A stretch of 32,522 nt of DNA from a virus, in the IMG/VR virus record IMGVR_UViG_3300045741_000088, positions 1-32,522 of that record; one strand, written 5' to 3'. The stretch's first letter is position 1. Each line of letters begins with the position of its first letter. Of the stretch, positions 11,723-21,119 are shown one piece after another. The notes beneath the pieces were generated by a model. That model saw only the letters and a list, made by a program, of their open reading frames with translations, was not told the origin of the DNA and ran no database searches. The position numbers were made by a program, and so were the translations under genes.

Positions 11723-14488
11723 ATGTTAATAGGATCAGTCTTTCAGGTATTTCCATTCGACTTTAAGCCGTCGCCCCCGGACGTCGGGTCGTTCTTATTC
11801 TACGTTCGTGGTACGACGATCTATCTGCAAGACTCCGCCGGAACTGAGATCGCGTTCGGATCCACGACTGGTATCGATCAGCTGTCTGGTGAAGCAACCG
11901 GCGTAGGTCCTGGAAACGCGGTAGTGACGCTCAGTAACTCGGCCGTCATCGGTAAAGTGCTGACTGGGTTTACGGCAGGTCCTAACTCTCCGATCCTAGC
12001 TACGGACACAATCCTTCAAGCTTTTCAGAAGATCCAAGCTCAGATCACTGCGGTTGCGGGCACGACGCTTGCTGGCGATGTAACCGGTCCTTTCGGAACT
12101 ACGGTAGTCGCACAAGTTGGCGGAAAGACCGCGTCTCAAATATCACAATCAGTTCAAGACACCATCGATGCGACGGCGTTAGCTACTGCTCAAAAGATCG
12201 TTAAGCGAGACGTCAACGGTGACATCGCAATTCGGGACCTTGGCGTTAGGAACGTGTCCGCTAGCGGAACCGTGTCTGGCTCTAACTTGTCTGGCACCAA
12301 TACCGGTGACGCTACGGTAACTGACTCAGACACTGTCGACTTAACTTTATCTGGTCAAGACATTAAAGCAGACGTCAGGATCTCTGACGCGACGCTCACG
12401 TCGGACGCCGGTGGCTTGAAGGTTGGTACTGTGCCTGCAGCGCAAGTCTCAGGTCTTGCCGCAGTTGCCACGAGCGGTAACAAAGCGGATGTCGGTCTCA
12501 GCAACGTGGACAACACCTCGGACGTTAACAAGCCAGTGTCGACAGCGCAAGCTGCGGCGGATACCGCAGTTCAGAACTACGCGATTCAGCGCAGCAACCA
12601 TACTGGTACGCAACTCGCCTCTACGATCTCTGACTTTACTGAGGCTGCTCAAGACGCGGTTGGTGCGACTCTCGCTGATACTGACTCGGTGGACATGACC
12701 TATGACGATGCCGGAAACGCTATAAAGGCAGACGTTAGATTGTCTGACTCAACTCTAGCGATCGACGCTGGTGGTTTGAAGGTTAACTCGGTTCCAGCAG
12801 GTCTCATCACCGGCTTTGATGAAGCCGCTCAAGACGCGATTGGCGCCGCCTTGCTGGATACCGCTACCGTAGACCTAACATATAACGACGCCGCCAATCA
12901 GATCTCTGCTGACGTTAAGGACAACTCGATAGCTGATGTGAAGCTAACTGATTCTGGCGCGACCGCTGGAACTTACGGTTCAGCTTCTAAGACAGTGTCT
13001 GCTGTGGTAAACGCCAAAGGTCGCGTTACGTCTATCGCTGAGCAAGATATCGCTATACTGGCGTCTCAAGTTACAGACTTCGTCGAAGCTTCGCAAGACG
13101 CAGTCGGTGGAGCTCTTGCTGACACAAACTCAATCGATCTCACTTATGACGATGTAGCAAATCAGCTTAAGGCGGATCTAAAGCTATCTACTGATCCAGC
13201 TACGGCTGGGTACGCGAAAGCTAGCGCCACCATACATGCGACTGGTTTACACGTCGAGATTCAGACCGATACTCCGGTTCAGATTGGTACGTCTAACTTC
13301 GTAGGCTCTGGCTCTGGTAAGCTTGCAGAGTTTGACCACATCCACGCTCACGGCAACCAAACTAGCTCTACCCTACACGCTCTTGCGACGACTGGTGCTC
13401 ACGGCTTCATGAGCTCGACTGATAAGACGAAGCTCGACAAGATCTCAGCGGCTCCAGGGACCAACGCTCAGATCTTGATCTCTGATGGAACTAGCTTAAA
13501 TCCTAGGACTATCTCAGGCGATGCTAGCGTCACCAACGCGGGAGCTTTAACTGTAGTCGCAGTCGGCGGAGCCACCGCCGCGGACGTCGCGTCAGCGACG
13601 GCTCTTGCGCTCGCTGCTACCGATTTAGACACTGCGTCGACCATAATGAAGCGCGACGCCTCTAAGAACGTACACATCAACGGCCTCTTAGACGACGTCG
13701 CAAACGTAGTGACTTGGGACATCCAGAACCGTCGCCTCATAGACATCAACGGCAAGTACATGCTTGATGCTTCAGAGAACCTTCAAACTATCTCGCTGAT
13801 CCCGAATTCTGACGCGATAGCTCAGCTTCACAAGACGGTCTCTGGAGGATCTGCTCAGTTCTTGATCCAGAACTTAGCAACTGGTGGAGCTTCGTCAACT
13901 GACTTCGTAGCGAACGCTGATAACGGAGTAGACTCCAACAACTACGCAGATTTTGGTATCAACTCATCTACGTACTCAGATCCTACGTGGACGATCAATG
14001 GAGCTGGTGATGCGTACTTGTATAACAACGACGGCAGCATAGCGGTTGGAACTAGCAAGGTTGGTGCTATCGTCGACATCTTTACTGGTGGAACGCTTGC
14101 TGCCAACTCACGGATGAAGGTCAAAGATAACGCGGTTGAGCTCCAGACTAGACTCACTAAGAAAGAGATCACGTTGACGGATGCTGCGACGATCGCGATC
14201 GACGCCTCTCTGGGTAACGACTTCCTCGTGACGCTCGGTGGTAACCGAACTTTGGGTGCGCCAACTAACCCGCCCCCGGCTGGATACACCCAAGAGATCA
14301 AGATCAGGATCCGACAAGACGGTACTGGCGGTCGTACTCTAGCTTACAACGCGGCGTACAACTTCCCGCCAAGCTTAGCTGGTCTTAGTCTATCGACTTC
14401 ACCGAACACGTTTGACTACCTCGGGATCAAGTATAACGCGGTAACGAGCCGATGGGACGTGCTCGCGCTTACACCAGGATTGTCTTAA
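11723..14488 (+). CDS. Long tail fibre protein, 921 aa, with internal repeats
   Basis: The protein has an N-terminal module (LSGEATGVGPGNAVVTLSNS, 54-73) common in fibre proteins. The middle has four repeats with the pattern 'EAAQDAVG..LADT.SVDLTYDDA.N.IKADV.LS' (about 200-235, 305-355, 365-405, 453-490). Further fibre motifs follow: 'KADVGLSNVDNTSDVNKPVS' (254-273), HDHIHAHG-like 'FDHIHAHGNQ' (537-546) and 'GAHGFMSSTDKTKLDKI' (558-574). The C-terminal 100 residues (LGGNRTLGAPTNPP...) form the domain that often ends phage fibres. Fibres of this kind are trimeric and bind the host surface. GAGGAACAG precedes the ATG at 11723. No catalytic motif is visible. The repeats are a likely site of length change by recombination. 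Confidence 0.88.
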   Translation: MLIGSVFQVFPFDFKPSPPDVGSFLFYVRGTTIYLQDSAGTEIAFGSTTGIDQLSGEATGVGPGNAVVTLSNSAVIGKVLTGFTAGPNSPILATDTILQAFQKIQAQITAVAGTTLAGDVTGPFGTTVVAQVGGKTASQISQSVQDTIDATALATAQKIVKRDVNGDIAIRDLGVRNVSASGTVSGSNLSGTNTGDATVTDSDTVDLTLSGQDIKADVRISDATLTSDAGGLKVGTVPAAQVSGLAAVATSGNKADVGLSNVDNTSDVNKPVSTAQAAADTAVQNYAIQRSNHTGTQLASTISDFTEAAQDAVGATLADTDSVDMTYDDAGNAIKADVRLSDSTLAIDAGGLKVNSVPAGLITGFDEAAQDAIGAALLDTATVDLTYNDAANQISADVKDNSIADVKLTDSGATAGTYGSASKTVSAVVNAKGRVTSIAEQDIAILASQVTDFVEASQDAVGGALADTNSIDLTYDDVANQLKADLKLSTDPATAGYAKASATIHATGLHVEIQTDTPVQIGTSNFVGSGSGKLAEFDHIHAHGNQTSSTLHALATTGAHGFMSSTDKTKLDKISAAPGTNAQILISDGTSLNPRTISGDASVTNAGALTVVAVGGATAADVASATALALAATDLDTASTIMKRDASKNVHINGLLDDVANVVTWDIQNRRLIDINGKYMLDASENLQTISLIPNSDAIAQLHKTVSGGSAQFLIQNLATGGASSTDFVANADNGVDSNNYADFGINSSTYSDPTWTINGAGDAYLYNNDGSIAVGTSKVGAIVDIFTGGTLAANSRMKVKDNAVELQTRLTKKEITLTDAATIAIDASLGNDFLVTLGGNRTLGAPTNPPPAGYTQEIKIRIRQDGTGGRTLAYNAAYNFPPSLAGLSLSTSPNTFDYLGIKYNAVTSRWDVLALTPGLS
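12310..13190 (+). repeat. Degenerate in-frame repeats inside the fibre gene
   Basis: Four divergent copies of a roughly 35-45 codon unit encode 'D(S/T)VDLTY.D..N.IKADV' motifs, three of them preceded by 'EAAQDA(V/I)G'. The copies differ at many silent positions, so they are not recent duplications. Confidence 0.7.
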
Positions 14489-14739
14489 TGAGCTATACTT
14501 ACGGGTTCATCAACAAGCAGGTCTTGAACTCCGGGGTGGCGTACACCCTGATCTTAGAGGACTCAGATGACGACGGTGAAGAGACCGTTCGCATAGAGAA
14601 GGTATTCAAGATCGATCCATCGCTTATAGATGACGAGTTCTTGCGACAAGAAGCTCGCAAGGAGATTAAGAAGCTGGAGGATGCTATGAAGATCGAAGAG
14701 ATCGTCGAAGTTCATCCAGACGATGCCGGGAGTGATTAG
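14488..14739 (+). CDS. Small acidic protein, 83 aa
   Basis: Not recognised. It begins with a strand-rich part (YTYGFINKQVLNSGVAYTLIL), an acidic loop (EDSDDDGEE) and a charged helix (DDEFLRQEARKEIKKLEDAMKIEEI). Located between fibre and spike genes, it could be an adaptor or fibre-assembly chaperone, but this is guesswork. I take the ATG at 14488, which overlaps the fibre stop (TAATG), rather than an upstream in-frame ATG at 14452 inside the fibre gene. Its stop overlaps the GTG of the next gene. Confidence 0.6.
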   Translation: MSYTYGFINKQVLNSGVAYTLILEDSDDDGEETVRIEKVFKIDPSLIDDEFLRQEARKEIKKLEDAMKIEEIVEVHPDDAGSD

Positions 14740-17207
14740 TGGCGACTTTAGTAAGCAAGACCAACGGCAACTTCACGACTGCTGCCACTTGGGCAGTAGC
14801 GGATGCTATCTCGCTGCTCAGCACTGAGGTAAGCAACGCTGCGTCTACGACGTCGTTCATCTCGTCTGCTGCGTTTACTCCAGGTGCTATCACTATCGAT
14901 GCCCTCGGAGTCAAGGTCATATCTAGATCCGCGACACCCAGCGGAACCTTCTCGGTTCGCCTCGCTATCGCAGGTGTCGCTGTGGCAGGCACCACGGTGA
15001 CCGTGAACGTGTCAGACATAACTCAAACTGTCAATGGTTGGCACATATTCAAGTTCGCGGTGCCAGTAACGCTGGCGGCAGCTACCGCGTACACGCTTCA
15101 GATTCAGTCGTCGGTAGCCAACGCAGTGACACTCTATAAGTCAGCCACCGCCGGTGACTGGTCTAGGATACTCAGAACTACTACTACGCAAGCACCGGCA
15201 GCCGCCGATAACATCCTAGTAGCTGGTGAGTTAACTGGAGCCGGAACGTCTAATACTTGGACGGTAACCATGGACAACACCGCCGCCACCTCCTGGACTG
15301 GCGGACTTGAGATCAGTGGCAAAGGTACTCTAGACTATAGTACTGCGATATCTACTACGTTTCAACTTAGGATGGGTTCTACGATGCTGTTGAACGGCGC
15401 TGGAACTTTGCAGATGGGCACTCTCGCTTCGCCGATACCAGCTTCCAGCAAGGCACAGCTCGAGTTCGTCGTAGCGTCTAACGTTCAGTTCGGGTTGAAC
15501 TGCAGAGGAGACTACTTCTTAAACACCTACGGCGCGGTGAAGACTGGTAGAGCATTGCTGGCCGCCGATCTAGCAGTCGCAGGAACCTCGCTCACGACCA
15601 ACGTCTCGACGGGTTGGTTAAGCGGTGACGTGATCGCGGTTGCGTCCACCACACAGACCACGACTCAGTCTGAATCTTTGACGTTGTCTGGTAACGCTTC
15701 AGGAACTACCGTCCCAGTATCAGCGGCGTCGTTCGCGCACTCCGGCACCGCTGGATCTCAAGCCGAGATCGTGAATATCACTAGGAACGTAAACATATTC
15801 GGTCAATCTACTACTCTTCAAACGTTCATCAACTTAGGTGCAACTGGTGTAGTCAACATCAACTACACTGCGTTTAAGTTCATGGGCTCCGCGGTCACTG
15901 GTTCTAGGGGCATCGATATCGCGACGACCACTGGTTCATGCGCTATAACTGGTTGCGCATTGTCGAACTTTGAGGCGACATCGAGCTTCGGGTTCAACTT
16001 GAATGCGGCGGCTAACAACAACATCACGATCAGCGACTGCGTTTCGTATCGCATCCAGTCCGCGTTCATCAACTGCGTTGCACACACAAATACTGGCATC
16101 TTGATTCAAAACTGCTGGGGCATAACTGGGCTTGGCGCCGCAAGTTCTATTCTGCAGTCTACCGCTACCGCTGGAACTTACAACGGGATCGTAGCGGTTA
16201 GCGCTGGAGGCGCTGGTATTCAGATCGGCTCCAGCACGCCTACGTCAAGTTTAGTGATGAGCAACTTTACAGCGCACTCGAACGGTGCGGCCGGGTTAAT
16301 CATCACAGGCGTAACTTGCTTGAGCTCAGATCCGTTGACTATCACTGGAGTAACCGCATGGAGGAACGTCACGCGGGGCATCCACATCGTGGGCAGCTCG
16401 AACATAGTCATAGACACTGCTTCGTTGTTCGGTAACGTGACTGGAAACATAGAGTTCATCACGAACGTATCTTCTAGCATCACGCTGAAGGGTGTCACTG
16501 CGCTGGGTGGGTTGTCTCCTCAAGCGCCGTCTGGCATAAAGTTCTCAGTTGATTGCATGGACATAACCATCGAGAACTCGTTCTTCGGGTTCGTCATCCC
16601 GCACGGTACTGCCGACATAGACTTCGGTACGGTGAAGCAGACACTCAGTCGAGTTTCGTTTAGGAACACACAGTTCAATAGCACCAACACCGTCGCAAAC
16701 GTCTTAAGCTTGATCGGCGACTCCTTCGTAGGTTCGTCTAAGCACCAAGGCGCTGGAACGTCTCACTTCGCGTGGACTAGAGTCGGCACCTTAAGGAATG
16801 ATCTAGTTCTGTTCGATCCAGCTACTCCAGGATCCGAGTCTCTGCGGTATACCTTCTCTAACTTGAACACGTTCGCTAACGCGGTAACTCCGCTCAAGAG
16901 AGTTATAGTTCCTTCTGGCAAGTCTCTTAAGGTGACAGCCTCAGTGCGCACGTCTACGGTCGGAGACGGCACCGCGTACCTTGCGACGACGTACCCACGT
17001 TTAGTAGTTAAGGCTAACCCGGCCGTAGGAGTGAACTCTACTACGGTTCTAGCCACTGCTACAGCAGCGAGCTCTGGCGCTTGGGAAGTTATATCCGGCA
17101 CCACTGGAGTTGCTACTGATAATGGAGTGCTCGAGTTCTACATCGAGGCGGTCGGACCCATCACTGGGTGGATGAACATCGACTCGTGGAAGGTTGAGGT
17201 AGTATAA
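14739..17207 (+). CDS. Tail spike 1: G8-like region plus parallel beta-helix, 822 aa
   Basis: There are three parts. Residues 1-150 form an N-terminal domain (AATWAV, 'FTPGAITIDALG', 'RLAIAGVAVAGTTVTVNV') shared with the next gene. Residues about 155-355 follow the order of the G8 domain of CEMIP/TMEM2-type proteins: DNILVAGELTGAG, then GTLQMGTLASPIP, WLSGDVIAVASTT, and AHSG..QAEIVNITRNVNIFG. From about 360 to 670 the chain is a run of Asn/Ser/Gly/Ile turns (ISDCVSYRIQSAFINCVAHT...) typical of right-handed parallel beta-helix. The last 120 residues are a beta-sandwich-like cap (IVPSGKSLKVTASVRTSTVG). Such proteins bind or depolymerise surface polysaccharide; no catalytic residues can be named. 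The start is GTG at 14739 with GGGAG six bases upstream, overlapping the previous TAG. Confidence 0.8.
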   Translation: MATLVSKTNGNFTTAATWAVADAISLLSTEVSNAASTTSFISSAAFTPGAITIDALGVKVISRSATPSGTFSVRLAIAGVAVAGTTVTVNVSDITQTVNGWHIFKFAVPVTLAAATAYTLQIQSSVANAVTLYKSATAGDWSRILRTTTTQAPAAADNILVAGELTGAGTSNTWTVTMDNTAATSWTGGLEISGKGTLDYSTAISTTFQLRMGSTMLLNGAGTLQMGTLASPIPASSKAQLEFVVASNVQFGLNCRGDYFLNTYGAVKTGRALLAADLAVAGTSLTTNVSTGWLSGDVIAVASTTQTTTQSESLTLSGNASGTTVPVSAASFAHSGTAGSQAEIVNITRNVNIFGQSTTLQTFINLGATGVVNINYTAFKFMGSAVTGSRGIDIATTTGSCAITGCALSNFEATSSFGFNLNAAANNNITISDCVSYRIQSAFINCVAHTNTGILIQNCWGITGLGAASSILQSTATAGTYNGIVAVSAGGAGIQIGSSTPTSSLVMSNFTAHSNGAAGLIITGVTCLSSDPLTITGVTAWRNVTRGIHIVGSSNIVIDTASLFGNVTGNIEFITNVSSSITLKGVTALGGLSPQAPSGIKFSVDCMDITIENSFFGFVIPHGTADIDFGTVKQTLSRVSFRNTQFNSTNTVANVLSLIGDSFVGSSKHQGAGTSHFAWTRVGTLRNDLVLFDPATPGSESLRYTFSNLNTFANAVTPLKRVIVPSGKSLKVTASVRTSTVGDGTAYLATTYPRLVVKANPAVGVNSTTVLATATAASSGAWEVISGTTGVATDNGVLEFYIEAVGPITGWMNIDSWKVEVV

Positions 17208-19798
17208 TGGCAAACCTAGCAAACGTAGGATCTGGCAACTTCACATCGGCAGCTTCTTGGGCTGTTCTCGACACGACGTCATTCCTAGACACTCAAGCCT
17301 CTACGAATACGACTACTACCTCCTTCGTGTCGTCTACAGCATTTACTCCAGGTGCTATCACGATCGACGGTATCGGTATCCAGATCTCTACCAGATCCAC
17401 TACGACTGGTGGAACGTTGTCAGTTCGTCTAGCGATCGCTGGTGTGGCTGTGGCGGGTACTACCGTGACAGTTAACGTTACGGATATAGATCAGCAGCCT
17501 AACGGCTGGGTGTTCTTTAAGTTTGCGGCACCAGTAACTCTACTAGCGGCAACCGCCTACACAGTTCAGATGCAATCCAGTGTGAACGCAGGTGCCTCAG
17601 TATTTCGAGACGCCACGGCAAGCAACTGGTCCAGGTACTTAAGGACGACCACAAACCAAGCCCCGGCGGCAGGAGATCAGCTCTTCGTGGTCGGTGAACA
17701 CTTAAGCGCTGGAGTGACAAACTCGCTTACGGTGACGTGCAACAACACCGCTGCCACGGTCTTCGGACAACTTAGAGTTTGCGAGAAGGGCATCTTTGAG
17801 GCGGCTACTGCTCCTGCCACCGCGTACAAGTTTATCACAAACGCAGATATCATAATGACTTCTGACAGCATAACTAGGCTCGGGACTCTAGCTACTCCGA
17901 TACCTGCGAGTAGCTCTTTCACTCTCCAGATCAACCAAGGCGGCGTCAACGTTGCTCGCGGTATCATCATGACCGTTAGAGCAACGTTCTCTACGTTCGG
18001 TAATGCGATCACGAGCAGAGTCATGCTGAACGCGGACGCGGCAGCGGCAGCTACGACGTTGACTACAAGCGTCGCTACGGGTTGGAAAGCCGGAGATATG
18101 ATCGGCATCGCGTCGACCACCAGGACCGCAACGGAGACTGAGACTAGAAACTTATCTGTTGACGCGTCTGGTACGACGTTAACCGTTCCAGCCATATCGT
18201 TCGCGCACTCTGGTACTGGAGCTACTAAGGCTGAACTTATCAACGTAACTAGAAACATAGTCATCACGTCTGACACGAGCTCGTTTGGTACCTACCTCGT
18301 TACCGCGGGGCTCTGCACAAACGACTTTAACAACACCGAGTTTCGCTTCATGGGCTCTGGAACCGCGAGTAAGCGTGGCATAGATGTCAACCAAACTACT
18401 GGTTTGTTCTCGGCCAAAGGTTGCGCGTTCCACGATTTTCAGGCTAGCTCATTTGGACTATTGTGCAACCAAGCTACTAGCACGAACATCGTCTTAGACG
18501 ACTTGACTATGTATAACATGCCGGGCACTGGCGTACTAATGGCCGCAAGCACCGTAAACACGGTCACGCTCTCGAACTCTTGGTTCTTAAAGGCAGATTG
18601 TCTGTTCACGCTCCAAGGCGGAAGCGTGTCAAACTGTGTGTTTACTGGCGGATCAACTGGGTGCACGATCAACCCAGCAGCTGCTACGACACTTAGCTTC
18701 AGCAACTTGGTAGCGCACTCTAACACGGCGGTAGGTATATCGATCGCGAACTCGTCGGTGAATGGGTTCTCGCTCTCGAACTTGACGGCTTGGAGGAACA
18801 ATACTCGCGGCGTCTTGATGACGTCTACCCACGCCGTTAGCATCTCTGGGTTAACTGCGTTCGGCAACGTGACGTGCGGCTTAGAACTGAACCAAGCTAC
18901 GGACATAACGATTGAGAACGCAGTCATGGATGGCGGGACCACCTTAGTGCAACCATTAGGGATTCGCTTCAGCAACTCGTTCGGGGTTAGGGTTCTCAAC
19001 AGCACGTTCGCCGCTACGACGGCCCATACGACGTCAGACATAACTGCGTTCGCACCAGATGGTGCCAACTCAGAGATCTTGTTCAGGAACTGCTTGTTCG
19101 GATCATCCACGGAGATGTCTGCTCAAAACGTGCTAGGAACTCAGTCGTTTGTAGGCTCTTCGCGGCACGATCAAACCAACGGCGTCCACAAGATGTGGTG
19201 TCGATATGGAACCATAACTTTCGATAACGTGATCAACTTTACGCCGACGTCATCAGTTAGGGCGGCACCGAGCAGCGCCACGTTTAAGCTTCAGCTACCG
19301 GCTAGGCGATTCGCCATCCCGTCCGGTAAGACCGCTAGGGTGTCGGTGGCGGTGCGAAGGTCGGTGGTGGGAGACGGAACCGCCTACAACGGGAACTTCC
19401 CAAGGCTCATTCTCAAGTCGAACAACTCTGCGGGTATCACAACCGATACAGTGCTCGCTACTGCAACCGCAGCGTCTTCAGGATCGTTCGAGACCATCGC
19501 AGGTACTACTCCGGCTGTAACGGCCGACACGATCCTCGAGGTATGTGTCGACTGCGACGGTACTACTGGATGGATCAACGAGGACAACTTCAAGGTGCAG
19601 ATCATCGATGGTGGGGCCCTCGGGACCAACATCAACTCGGAAGACTATTGGCAAGATGGTAGGTCTATGGAAACTATCAACACGCTTCTGACGAACAACT
19701 CGGGGTCTGAGACTTACTGGATGGACGGTAGACCCGCTCCAGAGTTGTTTCCGGTCAGCGCTAGCGAGACTGGTAAGTTTTTCTTATTATTTGATTAA
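17207..19798 (+). CDS. Tail spike 2: paralogue of the preceding spike, 863 aa
   Basis: The N-terminal 160 residues align without gaps to spike 1, with about 100 identical positions by hand count. RLAIAGVAVAGTTVTVN is unchanged, although the codons differ. The G8-like elements (GDQLFVVGEHLSAG, 'LGTLATPIPASS', 'GWKAGDMIGIASTT', 'AHSG...INVTRNIVIT') and the beta-helix and cap follow. The helix portion is much more divergent. Unlike spike 1, it has a C-terminal extension of about 60 residues containing two 'YW.DGR' units (EDYWQDGR, ETYWMDGRPAP). The gene was produced by an old tandem duplication; the variable helix suggests recognition of a different glycan. Its ATG overlaps the stop of spike 1 (TAATG). 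The next gene follows after nine bases. Confidence 0.8.
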   Translation: MANLANVGSGNFTSAASWAVLDTTSFLDTQASTNTTTTSFVSSTAFTPGAITIDGIGIQISTRSTTTGGTLSVRLAIAGVAVAGTTVTVNVTDIDQQPNGWVFFKFAAPVTLLAATAYTVQMQSSVNAGASVFRDATASNWSRYLRTTTNQAPAAGDQLFVVGEHLSAGVTNSLTVTCNNTAATVFGQLRVCEKGIFEAATAPATAYKFITNADIIMTSDSITRLGTLATPIPASSSFTLQINQGGVNVARGIIMTVRATFSTFGNAITSRVMLNADAAAAATTLTTSVATGWKAGDMIGIASTTRTATETETRNLSVDASGTTLTVPAISFAHSGTGATKAELINVTRNIVITSDTSSFGTYLVTAGLCTNDFNNTEFRFMGSGTASKRGIDVNQTTGLFSAKGCAFHDFQASSFGLLCNQATSTNIVLDDLTMYNMPGTGVLMAASTVNTVTLSNSWFLKADCLFTLQGGSVSNCVFTGGSTGCTINPAAATTLSFSNLVAHSNTAVGISIANSSVNGFSLSNLTAWRNNTRGVLMTSTHAVSISGLTAFGNVTCGLELNQATDITIENAVMDGGTTLVQPLGIRFSNSFGVRVLNSTFAATTAHTTSDITAFAPDGANSEILFRNCLFGSSTEMSAQNVLGTQSFVGSSRHDQTNGVHKMWCRYGTITFDNVINFTPTSSVRAAPSSATFKLQLPARRFAIPSGKTARVSVAVRRSVVGDGTAYNGNFPRLILKSNNSAGITTDTVLATATAASSGSFETIAGTTPAVTADTILEVCVDCDGTTGWINEDNFKVQIIDGGALGTNINSEDYWQDGRSMETINTLLTNNSGSETYWMDGRPAPELFPVSASETGKFFLLFD

Positions 19799-19807
19799 GG
19801 AGATTTT

Positions 19808-20119
19808 ATGAATGACATCCCGAAGCCGTACATCGACGCAGGCGCTACCGTAGCTACTAAAGCTAAGGCAGCGTTCGACGCTATGATGCTGGAGTTCTTA
19901 GGCGGCAACATCGCTACTCAGATCACCAGAGCTGGAAAGACGGAGCTTCTTGGTGAAACGTTCAAAGACGTTCAGTACTGGGGATCCATAGCTTCGTTGT
20001 ACGAAGTATACAAGTCCCTAGAGAAGATCAAACCAACTCCAGAGATGGCGCCGTTCTTTACGGAGAAGACCAAGCGAGAGATGAAGAACCGCATCGTAGA
20101 GATACTGAGCACCTTATGA
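19808..20119 (+). CDS. Hypothetical protein, 103 aa
   Basis: Not recognised. It is mostly helical, with short motifs 'YIDAGATVATKAKAAFDAMML' and 'YWGSIASLYEVYKSLEKIKPTPE'. No signal, membrane segment or metal site. AAGGAG precedes the ATG by five bases. Its stop overlaps the start of the papain-like gene (ATGA), so the two are probably coupled. Confidence 0.65.
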   Translation: MNDIPKPYIDAGATVATKAKAAFDAMMLEFLGGNIATQITRAGKTELLGETFKDVQYWGSIASLYEVYKSLEKIKPTPEMAPFFTEKTKREMKNRIVEILSTL

Positions 20120-20625
20120 AGCTCTACGTCGGGTTCTCTCACTCTAGAGAGTTTAAGATCGGCTCCAAGGCTATAGCTTGGTGGATGGGTGAGGAGTACT
20201 CGCATGTCTACTTCCGCTTCGAGTACGCGGACTCCAAGGACGCTATATTTCACGCCGCCCACGGCATGGTCCACTTCATGTCGCTCGCCAACTTCAATCG
20301 TCACAACGTGACCGTCCGAGAGTACGAGATCGAGCTTACCCCAGAGCAGCACTCTCAGATGTTCGATGACTGCATGGAGCTGGCCGGGGTCTACTACTCC
20401 AAGCTCGAGCTGCTTCAGATATTCATATCCGACTTAACTTTTACGCTGCTCCACCGAGAGATCCACTGGAATGACGACCCAGGCTACATCTGCTCGGAGC
20501 TGGTCGGCACCCTTTGTGTGTCTACCCTAGGAGTTAAGTTCAGTAAGCCGCTGAACTTATTGAAGCCTAAGGACATCGACTTAGCTTTAGCCGCCGCGAA
20601 GATCCCGGTTAAGTTAACGGAGTAG
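20116..20625 (+). CDS. Permuted papain-like (NlpC/P60, YiiX-type) hydrolase
   Basis: In permuted NlpC/P60 proteins the catalytic His precedes the Cys. Here His30 lies in EEYSHVYFRF and Cys126 in GYICSELVGTLC, the typical 'YICSEL' nucleophile site. A third residue is probably in the strand 'DAIFHAAHG' (42-50). The length (169 aa) fits. Members cut amide bonds, often in peptidoglycan or acyl-type links, and some act in lysis. No signal peptide is seen, so export would need help from a holin. The next gene encodes a coiled-coil protein with a C-terminal membrane helix. Other roles, such as tail-associated wall penetration, remain possible. Confidence 0.75.
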   Translation: MKLYVGFSHSREFKIGSKAIAWWMGEEYSHVYFRFEYADSKDAIFHAAHGMVHFMSLANFNRHNVTVREYEIELTPEQHSQMFDDCMELAGVYYSKLELLQIFISDLTFTLLHREIHWNDDPGYICSELVGTLCVSTLGVKFSKPLNLLKPKDIDLALAAAKIPVKLTE

Positions 20626-20631
20626 TCGTCA

Positions 20632-20644
20632 GGTATAATTAAGA
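20632..20644 (+). promoter_or_regulatory. Phage -10-type promoter element GGTATAATTAAGA
   Basis: This 13-mer is repeated exactly at 23444-23456. TATAAT is at 20634-20639, with a predicted start near 20646, 30-36 bases before the next ATG. It lies six bases after the stop of the hydrolase gene. Confidence 0.55.
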
Positions 20645-20675
20645 TGTGTAGCATACTCTGCATAACAAAGGGTCC

Positions 20676-21056
20676 ATGACGATGCCAAACCAAGATGATA
20701 AGTTCCTTCTATTGCTGGAGAAGATCTCGGAGATCTCAGAACGCACGGTTCGCATGGAGACCGAGCAGAAGAACATGAAGGAAGATCTTGAGGAAGTTAA
20801 GCGTCAGGACATCAAGCAGAACGAGCTGCTGGCAGAGCACATCGCGGGAGTAGATACCCAGGCCAAGCGACTAGACAACGAGATCGAGATTCGCAAGTCT
20901 ATCCAAGAAGAGACGATGTCAATCAAAAGTAGAGTCGAGAGGCTCGAAGAAGCCCCTAAGTTCCGGGCCACTATGAAGCAGTACATCATCTTCGCGGCAA
21001 CCTTGTTGTCCGCCCTCGTAGCGGTAGCTAAGCTGTTAAAACTCATCAACTTGTAA
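20676..21056 (+). CDS. Coiled-coil protein with C-terminal membrane anchor, XhlA-like, 126 aa
   Basis: Residues 8-95 are a long coiled coil (EKISEISERTVRMETEQKNM...SRVERLEE), and residues 103-122 (YIIFAATLLSALVAVAKLL) form one membrane helix near the end. This tail-anchored arrangement is that of the haemolysin XhlA family and of some holin-associated proteins. With the upstream papain-like hydrolase it may form part of a lysis or membrane-attack module. Two ATGs are possible: 20676 (AAAGGG three bases away) and 20682 (nine bases). The second is better spaced, changing the product by two residues. Confidence 0.6.
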   Translation: MTMPNQDDKFLLLLEKISEISERTVRMETEQKNMKEDLEEVKRQDIKQNELLAEHIAGVDTQAKRLDNEIEIRKSIQEETMSIKSRVERLEEAPKFRATMKQYIIFAATLLSALVAVAKLLKLINL

Positions 21057-21061
21057 GTCGA

Positions 21062-21090
21062 CTGACCTCCCCAGTCAGGTTTGATATAAT
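21062..21090 (+). promoter_or_regulatory. Sigma70-like promoter CTGACC-N17-TATAAT with extended -10
   Basis: TG-A-TATAAT (21082-21090) with CTGACC 17 bases upstream; this is the best -35/-10 pair among the plus-strand elements. A short CTGAC/GTCAG inverted repeat spans the spacer. Predicted start near 21097, with a short leader containing CCTTGGAG before the ATG at 21120. Confidence 0.6.
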
Positions 21091-21119
21091 GAGAGGGTAG
21101 AACCCCTTGGAGACTTACA

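Noticed and set aside
17677-19110. Long open frames on the minus strand inside the second spike gene (199 and 223 codons)
   Set aside because: They are shadows of the Ala/Thr/Ser-rich beta-helix coding sequence. They lack ribosome sites and have no sensible protein features.
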